Below are positions 18,511 through 25,546 of a stretch of DNA of 64,000 nucleotides, in pieces. The DNA comes from Acidobacteriota bacterium (lineage in GTDB: Bacteria > Acidobacteriota > Blastocatellia > Pyrinomonadales > Pyrinomonadaceae): assembly GCA_029781855.1 (NCBI GenBank), contig JAKOVX010000012.1, forward strand, positions 110,318-174,317, given 5' to 3'. The first letter of the stretch is position 1. Each line of letters begins with the position of its first letter. A program made the position numbers and the translations under genes. The notes beneath the pieces are model-generated. The model saw only the letters and a program-made list of their open reading frames with translations. It made no database searches and was not told where the DNA came from.

Positions 18511-18690
18511 TCACTCGGCGGCGTTCTTTAGCTCGGCAGCGGCCTTCTTTTTCATCCGCTCCTCTTCCCTCTCGCGCATTTCTTTCTTGTAGGTCTTAAC
18601 AAAGTAGTAGACGGCGACGAAACCGATGATGAGGATCAGTATCATCATCGCGGTTATGAAATAGATCTCGGACCAAGCTGCACCGGACAT
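18511..18690 (-). CDS. Small single-pass membrane protein
   Basis: A 59-aa frame with ATG at 18688-18690 and TGA at 18511-18513. One strong transmembrane helix spans about residues 10-31 (FITAMMILILIIGFVAVYYF), followed by a highly charged cytoplasmic helix rich in Glu, Arg and Lys. The shape recalls small CcoQ- or CcmD-like proteins, but no specific motif is visible and no cytochrome genes are near. It sits between the thioesterase and hydrolase genes on the same strand with short gaps, which supports it being real. Confidence 0.6.
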   Translation of the reverse strand: MSGAAWSEIYFITAMMILILIIGFVAVYYFVKTYKKEMREREEERMKKKAAAELKNAAE

Positions 18691-18743
18691 ATGTCTAGTG
18701 TAGGTCGCACGGTCGTCATATTCAAGTTCGACGGAATTGGAGG

Positions 18744-19187
18744 CTAGTGCGGGGGTGCGATCGAAGGGACGAGCAAATCTTCTTGATCCATCAACAGGTC
18801 ACGATAAAATTCCGGAAGTTTACGAACTTTCTTCTTTGTGTCGGTCACGACGTGGAGCGTCTCCCCTTCAGCGATCAATTTGTCGTCGGACGATCTATGA
18901 ACTTCGTAGAAGAACCGCAGACTCCGGCTACGGACCTCGATCACTTTGGTCCGCACAGTAATTATGTCTTCGTAGTAGGCAGGAGACTTAAAGCGAATGT
19001 AGCACTCGGCGACTACAAGTAAGGCATTTGACTCTTCCTCCATCTGCTTGTAGGAAAAGCCCCGAGAGCGGCAAAGTTCGCTGCGGCCTAGTTCGAACCA
19101 AACCAGGTAGTTCGAATGGTGAACTACGCCCATCTGATCCGTCTCGGCGTAGCGTACCCGAATCTCGGTTTCATGCCAGCCGTCCAT
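18744..19187 (-). CDS. Acyl-CoA thioesterase, YbgC/hotdog family
   Basis: 147 aa with the 4-hydroxybenzoyl-CoA thioesterase-like hotdog fold. The catalytic block RYAETDQMGVVHHSNYLVWFE (Asp in ETDQMGVVHH) at about residues 12-30 is diagnostic, followed by YIRFKSPAYYEDIITV and the sheet pattern to GETLHVVTD. Cytosolic; hydrolyses short- or medium-chain acyl-CoAs. The usual Tol-Pal partners are absent, so a Tol role is not implied. It lies 7 nt from the tRNA-Gln gene. Confidence 0.9.
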   Translation of the reverse strand: MDGWHETEIRVRYAETDQMGVVHHSNYLVWFELGRSELCRSRGFSYKQMEEESNALLVVAECYIRFKSPAYYEDIITVRTKVIEVRSRSLRFFYEVHRSSDDKLIAEGETLHVVTDTKKKVRKLPEFYRDLLMDQEDLLVPSIAPPH

Positions 19188-19194
19188 AAAATGT

Positions 19195-19268
19195 TGGCTG
19201 GGAGACAGGGATTCGAACCCCGATAGGCAGATCCAGAGACTGCAGTCCTACCATTAGACGATCTCCCA
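19195..19268 (-). tRNA. tRNA-Gln (anticodon CTG), CCA encoded
   Basis: Folds as a cloverleaf on the minus strand: acceptor TGGGAGA/TCTCCCA, T8-C9 as in E. coli tRNA-Gln, D arm with GGTAGG, anticodon loop CTCTGGA (anticodon CTG, U33, G37), T loop GGTTCGAATCC, discriminator G73 and an encoded CCA (19195-19197). One U-U mismatch closes the anticodon stem. U1-A72 matches glutamine identity. Confidence 0.93.
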
Positions 19269-19352
19269 GCGTACGTAATAATTTACGTGGCGTACCGCCG
19301 GTCTGTCAACTCGCTTTGCTAATCGGTGCCCCGGGATGCAAAATAGAGGTTT

Positions 19353-19811
19353 ATGTCCGCGGACGATCAGATAATAAATAACCGGCAGGCGTACCACGAA
19401 TACCACATCCTCGATAAGTACGAGGCAGGTATTGCTCTCGTCGGCACCGAGGTCAAGAGCATAATGGCGGGCCGTATCCAGCTGAAGGAATCGTTCGTGT
19501 CGATCAAGGATAACGAGGTCTGGCTGCTGAACGCTCATATTTCGCATTACTCGCACGGCAACATCAATAATCACGATCCGCTTCGTCCAAGAAAGCTGTT
19601 GCTTCATCGCCGGGAGATCGAAAAATTGCAGAAGGAGACGACCATCAAGGGGATGACGTTGGTGATCACTAGCATTTATTGGAAAAATGGCCGTTTGAAA
19701 TTTGAGATCGGCGTTGCAAAGGGAAAGAAACTTTACGACAAACGTGAGACCGAAATGAAGCGAACGATCGAGAAAGAAACACAGGCTCAGTTGAAAGAAC
19801 AGCTGAGATAA
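19353..19811 (+). CDS. smpB: SsrA-binding protein
   Basis: Binds tmRNA and brings it to stalled ribosomes in trans-translation. 152 aa. Signature blocks: NRQAYHEYHILDKYEAGIAL and GTEVKSIMAGRIQLKESFV in the OB-fold core, HISHYSHGN, LRPRKLLLHRREI, and a basic tail (KGKKLYDKRETEMKR) that enters the mRNA channel. No tmRNA gene is visible in the window. pepA follows after 55 nt on the same strand. Confidence 0.95.
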   Translation: MSADDQIINNRQAYHEYHILDKYEAGIALVGTEVKSIMAGRIQLKESFVSIKDNEVWLLNAHISHYSHGNINNHDPLRPRKLLLHRREIEKLQKETTIKGMTLVITSIYWKNGRLKFEIGVAKGKKLYDKRETEMKRTIEKETQAQLKEQLR

Positions 19812-19866
19812 GTTATAGATATTACAAGGGTTTTTGACGATATCACAAAAATTTATAGAGGTGTGA

Positions 19867-21366
19867 ATGAAGTTTCAGGGAATAACCGGAAAATTTACGG
19901 AAGCTAACGTCGACGCACTCGCGATCGCCGTTTTCAAAGGCGAGAAAGCGACGGGCAGCGATCTAAAGCAATTTGACGCCTTAACCGGCGGGCTGATCGC
20001 GTCGGTCATTAAGAACGAGGAATTCAAAGGCGACAAGGGCGAAACTGCATTATTGCGATTCAGTCCGTCGGGAGCCGTTAAAGCCGGTCGCCTTTTGCTC
20101 GTGGGCGTCGGTGAAAAGGCAAAATACAAGGCTTCTGATGTCTCCGGTGTCTCGGGCACGGCAACGAGATTTTTACGTTCGCGAAACGTGAAGAGCTTTG
20201 CATTACTGCCAAGAGCCGAGGGCGATGCAGTTGAGATAGCCCAAGCAGCCGCACAGGGTTTCGTTACGAGCCAGTTCGAGCTCGACAAATACAAGACGAA
20301 GGACAAGAACGAAAAGGCCGTTGCGGGACTTACGCTTTGCATCGATGGTGCGAAGGCCGCCGATCTAAAAAACGGCCTTACTCGGGGCCAGATTATCGGC
20401 GAATCGATGAATTTCACTCGAGATCTGGCAAACGAACCGCCTAACATCCTTCAGCCGACCGAGTTCGCAAAACGTGCCCAGGCGATGGCGAAGGAAACCG
20501 GCATGAAATGCGAGATCCTCGACGAAGAGAAAATGATCAAGCTCGGGATGGGCTCGCTGATGAGCGTCTCGATCGGTTCGGCTCAGCCGGCCAAAATGAT
20601 CATCGTCAAATACACGCCGGCGAAAAGCACCGCCAAAAAAGGTGAACTGCTAGCACTTGTGGGTAAGGGCATTACCTTCGACACCGGCGGAATCTCACTG
20701 AAACCGGGCGAAGGCATGGATGCGATGAAGTACGACATGTCGGGCGGCGCTACAGTGCTCGGAACCATGCGTGCGATCGGCTTACTCAAACCGACGATTC
20801 CGGTGATCGGCATTGTTGCAGCAGTCGAGAATATGCCCGATGGCGCTGCGTCGCGTCCGAGCGATGTCGTGACCGCGATGAACGGCAAAACCGTCGAGAT
20901 CCTGAATACCGATGCCGAGGGACGCCTTGTCCTGGCCGACGCCGTAGCCTACGCCGAGAAGATGGGAGCTACCAAGATCATCGACATGGCGACCTTGACC
21001 GGAGCCGTGATCGTTGCTTTGGGCGACCAAAACACAGGTATCATGGGGAACGATCAGGACCTGGTCGATTCGTTGATCGCGACCAGCAAAGAAGTCGGCG
21101 AAGGTTTTTGGCAGCTACCTGTCAGTGAGGAATACAGCAAGATGATCAAATCCGATATCGCTGACGTTAAAAATATTGGTCCGCGTGGTAAGGCCGGAAC
21201 GATCATGGGAGCGGTCTTCATTCAGGAATTTATCGACAAAGCAAAGTGGGCACATCTGGACATCGCCGGCACGGCGTGGATGGACAGTGCGAAATCTCAT
21301 CAGTCGAAAGGTCCGACAGGCGTTGCGGTTCGTACGCTTCTCAAGTTTGTCGAAAAGTCTCAGTAA
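19867..21366 (+). CDS. pepA: Leucyl aminopeptidase (M17)
   Basis: Cytosolic hexameric two-metal aminopeptidase releasing N-terminal residues. 499 aa, as in the family. The catalytic C-terminal domain shows VGKGITFDTGGISLKP (about 270-285, metal/substrate Lys and Asp), YDMSGGATVLGTM, and the family signature NTDAEGRLVLADA (about 342-354). PepA homologues can also bind DNA at cer or car sites; nothing here tests that. A clean terminator follows. Confidence 0.95.
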   Translation: MKFQGITGKFTEANVDALAIAVFKGEKATGSDLKQFDALTGGLIASVIKNEEFKGDKGETALLRFSPSGAVKAGRLLLVGVGEKAKYKASDVSGVSGTATRFLRSRNVKSFALLPRAEGDAVEIAQAAAQGFVTSQFELDKYKTKDKNEKAVAGLTLCIDGAKAADLKNGLTRGQIIGESMNFTRDLANEPPNILQPTEFAKRAQAMAKETGMKCEILDEEKMIKLGMGSLMSVSIGSAQPAKMIIVKYTPAKSTAKKGELLALVGKGITFDTGGISLKPGEGMDAMKYDMSGGATVLGTMRAIGLLKPTIPVIGIVAAVENMPDGAASRPSDVVTAMNGKTVEILNTDAEGRLVLADAVAYAEKMGATKIIDMATLTGAVIVALGDQNTGIMGNDQDLVDSLIATSKEVGEGFWQLPVSEEYSKMIKSDIADVKNIGPRGKAGTIMGAVFIQEFIDKAKWAHLDIAGTAWMDSAKSHQSKGPTGVAVRTLLKFVEKSQ

Positions 21367-21388
21367 CCTGACAGCCAAACGACGCTCA

Positions 21389-21423
21389 AAGCCGGTGAAT
21401 TCGACATTCACCGGCTTTTTTTG
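21389..21423 (+). terminator. Terminator after pepA
   Basis: AGCCGGTGAA (21390-21399) pairs with TTCACCGGCT (21407-21416) over a 7-nt loop, followed by a run of seven T. Confidence 0.9.
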
Positions 21424-21491
21424 TGCTATTCGATTGACACCCTCATTGCAATCTTGTTTAATCCAGATATCTCATCCGCTTTAAGCAACTT

Positions 21492-22376
21492 ATGAACCGG
21501 AACTTGGTCAATCTGATGTTCGTGATCGGGCTGCTATTCGTCATTACTGCGTGTGTTTGCAGATCTGATCGCGACAAAGCTCCACCGTCGTCAAAAGACG
21601 ACGACATCCCGGTTTCGAACATGGGTCGTCCCGCTGAAAGCCCAACTCCATCGACCTCAACGACCAAGATCAAAGACGAAGGCGATTTCACAGTCAGCCA
21701 CATAGCCGTGACCGACCCAAAATATACTGAGATCGACCGCGAGGTTCGTAATGAACAGTTGCTCGAGAAGGCGGCGGATCAGCTAAATAGATCGCTTGTC
21801 TTACCTCACGACATTGAACTTCGAACGAAGGTATGTGGCGAGGTTAACGCGTTTTACGATCCGGCTGACCCGTCCGTTACTGTCTGCTACGAACTGATGG
21901 AACATTTCTACAAAGTGTTCCGAAGCGGCGGTGCCTCGAGCGACAAGGCGTACGATAAGATGTTCGATGCCGTCCGTTTCGTGTTTCTTCACGAGATCGG
22001 CCACGCCCTGATCGACACTTACAAATTGCCTGTCACCGGCAACGAAGAGGACGCCGCAGACCGCTGTTCGGCGTATGTTAACCTGGAAGAGCTTGGGGAC
22101 GATGGTGTCAGGGCGGTCTTCGCGGCCGCTGAGGCATTTCAAATTGAGTCGAAACAAGGTTCAACTGACCGGCGTGATATGGCGGATGAACATCTGCTTC
22201 AGGAGCAGCGGTTTTACAATTCGCTTTGCATGATCTACGGATCAAATCCGTCAAAATACAGCAACATTTTTACCGACGGATATCTGCCGAAGGAACGGGC
22301 TGTGAGGTGCGAATCCGAGTACCAGCGCACCTCAGATAGCTGGCGTAACCTGCTCGCTCCTTGGCGAAAGAACTAA
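21492..22376 (+). CDS. Lipoprotein metallopeptidase-like, DUF4344
   Basis: 294 aa. Lipobox VITAC at residues 17-21 predicts a lipid-anchored envelope protein. A Ser/Thr/Pro linker (about 30-60) precedes the domain. HEIGH at 167-171 is a zinc-peptidase motif; NEEDAAD at about 184-190 may provide the third ligand. Downstream Cys (CSAY, SLCMIYG, VRCE) and the DEHLLQEQRFYN block match the DUF4344 group of putative metallopeptidases. Proteolytic activity is inferred. First of three consecutive lipoprotein genes. Confidence 0.82.
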   Translation: MNRNLVNLMFVIGLLFVITACVCRSDRDKAPPSSKDDDIPVSNMGRPAESPTPSTSTTKIKDEGDFTVSHIAVTDPKYTEIDREVRNEQLLEKAADQLNRSLVLPHDIELRTKVCGEVNAFYDPADPSVTVCYELMEHFYKVFRSGGASSDKAYDKMFDAVRFVFLHEIGHALIDTYKLPVTGNEEDAADRCSAYVNLEELGDDGVRAVFAAAEAFQIESKQGSTDRRDMADEHLLQEQRFYNSLCMIYGSNPSKYSNIFTDGYLPKERAVRCESEYQRTSDSWRNLLAPWRKN

Positions 22377-22402
22377 GCTGAAATTCTTTAAGAGAGAGGA
22401 TC

Positions 22403-22975
22403 ATGAAAGACGTTTTTCATCAGTTCATTTTCGGCCGCGGCAACCTTATCAGCGGGCTCATTGCCCTGACAATTATCTCCTCCGTTGCCCTTGGCTGCAC
22501 CTGTGCCAAGAACTTCGACCTGGGGAATCTCTCCAAATCAGATAATTCTAACCGTCGTTCGGATGACCCGTTCAAGACCGGCAGCGATGGTGATGTTCCC
22601 GCGGCTTCGGTCTGTCAGGGACTGGTGAAAGACACGACCCGGCTGTTCGAGGAGGCCATCGACAGCGGCGATTTTTCGGACCTGTATGATAGTGCTTCGA
22701 CCGACTTTCAAAGCAGCTATAAGGTCGAAGACGTTGCGAACGCCTTCAAGACATTCACTGACAATAGATCCAGTGTCGTTCCGATCCTGAAGAAGGCTCT
22801 GGACATTGATCCGGAATTCTCGCCAGCACCTTCGATCAGAACTGAAAAGAATTTGAAGATTCTGGTACTTAACGGAAAATTTGACACCAGTCCTACTAAC
22901 GTGCAGTTCGAATACGAATTCGTCAGTCGCGGGGGAAACTGGAAAATGCTCAAGCTTGTTATTAAGATCAAGTAA
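22403..22975 (+). CDS. Lipoprotein of unknown function, shared C-terminal domain
   Basis: 190 aa with an N-terminal hydrophobic signal (LISGLIALTIISSVALGC) ending in a lipobox at about residue 32. A short polar linker leads to a domain (about 65-190) with predicted NTF2/DUF4864-like pattern: helices containing LVKDTTRLFEEAIDSGDFSDL, then FSPAPSIRTEKNLKIL and a terminal beta strand NWKMLKLVIKI. The same domain occurs in the next gene, so the two are diverged tandem copies. SD AGAGAGGA lies 6 nt before the ATG. Confidence 0.75.
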   Translation: MKDVFHQFIFGRGNLISGLIALTIISSVALGCTCAKNFDLGNLSKSDNSNRRSDDPFKTGSDGDVPAASVCQGLVKDTTRLFEEAIDSGDFSDLYDSASTDFQSSYKVEDVANAFKTFTDNRSSVVPILKKALDIDPEFSPAPSIRTEKNLKILVLNGKFDTSPTNVQFEYEFVSRGGNWKMLKLVIKIK

Positions 22976-23039
22976 ATTCGTTGGATCGCCCGATCCACGC
23001 GAGCAATGGCTCGCCCAGGTGCTGCCATTAGAGGTAATA

Positions 23040-23801
23040 ATGAAAAAGAACCTAACGACACTTACAATCGCTATCGCCTCCCTGCTTTTCATCGGTCTCG
23101 CTTGTGGCGGCCTCACCGGCGGCCCCACTAAACCGGCACCGCCCGAATATGTCGGATTCTGGACCGGAGCTGACGGCACGACCATGACCATTAGGTCTGA
23201 TGGAGGAGCCGATTATAAGTCCGGCAACGGAAATTCGACGGTCAGCGGTGGCAGCTTCGAATTGAGTGAAGACGGCAAGTCATTCAAGATCGCATTTGCC
23301 TCACTCGGCCCGTCCTTCAAGATCGACAAAGCTCCATCCGGCGGCGAGATGACGCTCGACGGTATCGTTTTCAAACGTTCGGGCGGAGGTTCGAGCACGA
23401 ACTCGGACACAAAGGCTGAGATCCCCAGCGATGACAAACTCCAGAGCCTTGTGAAAGCCACATTTCTTGATTTCGGCGACGCGGTCCAGGCGGGTGACTT
23501 CACTGACTTTCATAAGAAGGTAGCCAAGGTTTGGCGTGATTCGTCATCACCTGAGGAACTTAACAAAGCTTTTAAGGTCTTTATTGACCACAAAGAGAAT
23601 TACAACTTCAAGAAAGCGGTCTCGCCGCTTGAAGCCACATTTTCACCGGCTCCCGCGATCGAGAAGGTTGCAGGCCTTGATGCTCTCACCGTCAAAGGCT
23701 CCTACCCAACTAAACCGGAGCGGACCACCTTCGTCTTGAAATACGCAATGGAAGACGGCGTCTGGAAGCTTATCAGCATCGACATCCACACGGCCAACTA
23801 G
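23040..23801 (+). CDS. Lipoprotein of unknown function, paralogue of preceding gene
   Basis: 253 aa from ATG 23040, chosen for the signal peptide KKNLTTLTIAIASLLFIGLAC (lipobox at about 22) and the upstream GAGG. It has two parts: a small beta domain (about 38-110, EYVGFWTGADGTTMTIRSDG) resembling lipocalin-like unknown domains, and a C-terminal domain (about 130-253) with LVKATFLDFGDAVQAGDFTDF, FSPAPAIEKVAGLDAL and VWKLISIDI, alignable with the preceding lipoprotein. Function unknown. Confidence 0.75.
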   Translation: MKKNLTTLTIAIASLLFIGLACGGLTGGPTKPAPPEYVGFWTGADGTTMTIRSDGGADYKSGNGNSTVSGGSFELSEDGKSFKIAFASLGPSFKIDKAPSGGEMTLDGIVFKRSGGGSSTNSDTKAEIPSDDKLQSLVKATFLDFGDAVQAGDFTDFHKKVAKVWRDSSSPEELNKAFKVFIDHKENYNFKKAVSPLEATFSPAPAIEKVAGLDALTVKGSYPTKPERTTFVLKYAMEDGVWKLISIDIHTAN

Positions 23802-23827
23802 TTACGCTAACCGTGCGGCGATCTCGC

Positions 23828-23859
23828 AGGGCCGGGCAATCGTCCGGCCTTTGCATTTT
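23828..23859 (+). terminator. Probable terminator after lipoprotein gene
   Basis: GGCCGG (23830-23835) pairs with CCGGCC (23844-23849), followed by TTTGCATTTT. The interrupted T-tract makes it moderate. Confidence 0.55.
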
Positions 23860-23897
23860 GCACCACAGGAAAGATAAACTCAATATTTCGCAAATAT

Positions 23898-25058
23898 ATG
23901 AAAATTCACGAATATCAGGGCAAGAACATCCTCAAGGAATACGGTGTACCGGTGCCTCGCGGCATCGTAGCACGCTCGCCGGAAGAGGCTGAGGCAGCGG
24001 CGAAGGAACTCGGCACCGACATTGTCGTCGTCAAGGCACAGATCCACGCCGGAGGCCGCGGAAAGGGCGGCGGCGTAAAGCTCGCCAAATCGCCGGATGA
24101 GGCGAAGGAACTCGCGTCGCAGATCCTCGGGATGACGCTTGTCACGCATCAGACCGGGCCCGAAGGCCGCTTGGTCCAGACGCTTTTGATCGAAGAAGGG
24201 CTGCCGATCGATAAGGAGTTCTACCTCGGCATCACGCTCGACCGCGTCACTGGGCGTAACGTGATGATGGCTTCGTCCGCCGGTGGAATGGATATCGAAA
24301 AGGTCGCCGAAGAGACGCCCGAGCTGATCCTCAAGGAGACCATCGACCCGGCGGTCGGGCTTCGCGGGTTTCAGGCGCGTAAGCTCGCTTTCGGCCTCGG
24401 CATTCCTAATGAGTTGATCGGCCAGGCGTCGAAATTCATGCTTGCCCTTTATGAGGCGTATGTAGGGTCGGACGCTTCGCTTGTTGAGATCAACCCGTTC
24501 CTGCTTACGACCGACGGCCGTCTTATCGCGCTTGACGCCAAACTGACGTTCGACGACAACGCCCTGTTCCGGCACAAAGGGTTTATCGACCTTCGCGACC
24601 TGAACGAAGAGGAGCCGCTTGAGATCGAGGCGTCGAAGCACGACCTCAATTATATCAAGCTTGACGGCAACATCGGCTGTATGGTCAACGGTGCCGGCCT
24701 CGCGATGGCGACGATGGACATCATCAAACTCGCGGGCGGCGAACCCGCCAACTTCCTCGATGTCGGCGGAGGTGCCTCGCAGGAACGCGTCGAACAGGCG
24801 TTCAAGATACTGCTCGCCGACCAGAACGTCAAAGCCGTGCTGATCAACATTTTCGGCGGCATCGTCCGATGTGATATGGTCGCCAACGGCGTTGTCGCGG
24901 CTGCCAAGAATCTCGGCGTCTCGATCCCGATCGTCGCCCGTCTTGAGGGCACTAACGTCGAAGAGGGCCGTCGTGTGCTTTCCGAATCAGGCATCGGCAT
25001 CATCCCCGCAACCGGAATGGCCGACGCCGCCGCAAAGGTCGTAGCCGCGGCCGGCTGA
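23898..25058 (+). CDS. sucC: Succinyl-CoA synthetase, beta subunit
   Basis: Nucleotide-binding subunit of the TCA-cycle enzyme making ATP or GTP from succinyl-CoA. 386 aa. The ATP-grasp N-terminal part begins [20 protein letters not shown] and has [18 protein letters not shown] (about 46-63). The C-terminal CoA-ligase half includes [29 protein letters not shown] and [15 protein letters not shown]. The alpha subunit sucD, often immediately downstream, is absent: a terminator follows directly. Malate-CoA ligase beta is a less likely alternative. Confidence 0.93.
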   Translation: MKIHEYQGKNILKEYGVPVPRGIVARSPEEAEAAAKELGTDIVVVKAQIHAGGRGKGGGVKLAKSPDEAKELASQILGMTLVTHQTGPEGRLVQTLLIEEGLPIDKEFYLGITLDRVTGRNVMMASSAGGMDIEKVAEETPELILKETIDPAVGLRGFQARKLAFGLGIPNELIGQASKFMLALYEAYVGSDASLVEINPFLLTTDGRLIALDAKLTFDDNALFRHKGFIDLRDLNEEEPLEIEASKHDLNYIKLDGNIGCMVNGAGLAMATMDIIKLAGGEPANFLDVGGGASQERVEQAFKILLADQNVKAVLINIFGGIVRCDMVANGVVAAAKNLGVSIPIVARLEGTNVEEGRRVLSESGIGIIPATGMADAAAKVVAAAG

Positions 25059-25083
25059 TCGCCGAAAGACAGTCAATGCAACC

Positions 25084-25110
25084 AAAGGCAGTCGGACGGC
25101 TGCCTTTTTT
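25084..25110 (+). terminator. Terminator after sucC
   Basis: AAAGGCAG (25084-25091) pairs perfectly with CTGCCTTT (25100-25107) over an 8-nt loop, followed by T's to 25110. Confidence 0.85.
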
Positions 25111-25200
25111 GTCCCACGAGTACTTAAAGTGGGACAGAAAGTGGGACAGGCTATCTGTTTGCATACATTGGCCGTTAAGCGATTTGTCCCACTGTCCCAC
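25111..25200. repeat. GTGGGAC/GTCCCAC block element
   Basis: Four 7-bp blocks: GTCCCAC at 25111-25117, GTGGGAC at 25129-25135 and 25141-25147, GTCCCAC at 25186-25192 and again at 25194-25200. Opposed blocks can form nested hairpins. The same core appears at 7484-7514. Confidence 0.7.
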
Positions 25201-25546
25201 GATTTTTAGATTTCCACTTTTTGGGGATCTGACGTCGCGGAAAGGTGTGTTTCCTGTGCTGCTTGAGGCCGCCGGAAGCTTGCGCGTCTCGGCTGGGATA
25301 GGCAGATCGATCGACATATTCGGCCGCCGGTGGTTTCATCGTCCGGGGAAAAATGCACATTTTTCAAAGATCTTTACTCTAATTTTACCATGGCGTTCTA
25401 TATATTGCTCAATTTTTTATTTGTGAAACAGATGATCAGGGTCCGTTCCGAACCCGGATCTGCCGCAAAAGCAACCAAATCGGGCGCTCACCTCATCCTT
25501 TAGCCAGATCTACCCGATATATTTTAAGACAAGGACGTTTCAAACA

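Larger units (their letters stand above)
25059..25546. other. 488-bp gene-free stretch after sucC
   Basis: Holds the sucC terminator (25084-25110), the GTGGGAC-block element (25111-25200) and an AT-rich section around 25375-25430 that probably carries the promoter of the DUF4139 gene. No coding frame here has recognisable motifs. Confidence 0.6.

Noticed and set aside
19195..19268. tRNA-Gln as an integration site
   Set aside because: No integrase, direct repeat of the tRNA end or foreign gene block lies next to it.
25111..25200. CRISPR-like array of 7-bp blocks
   Set aside because: Blocks are too short, in both orientations, and irregularly spaced; no cas genes.
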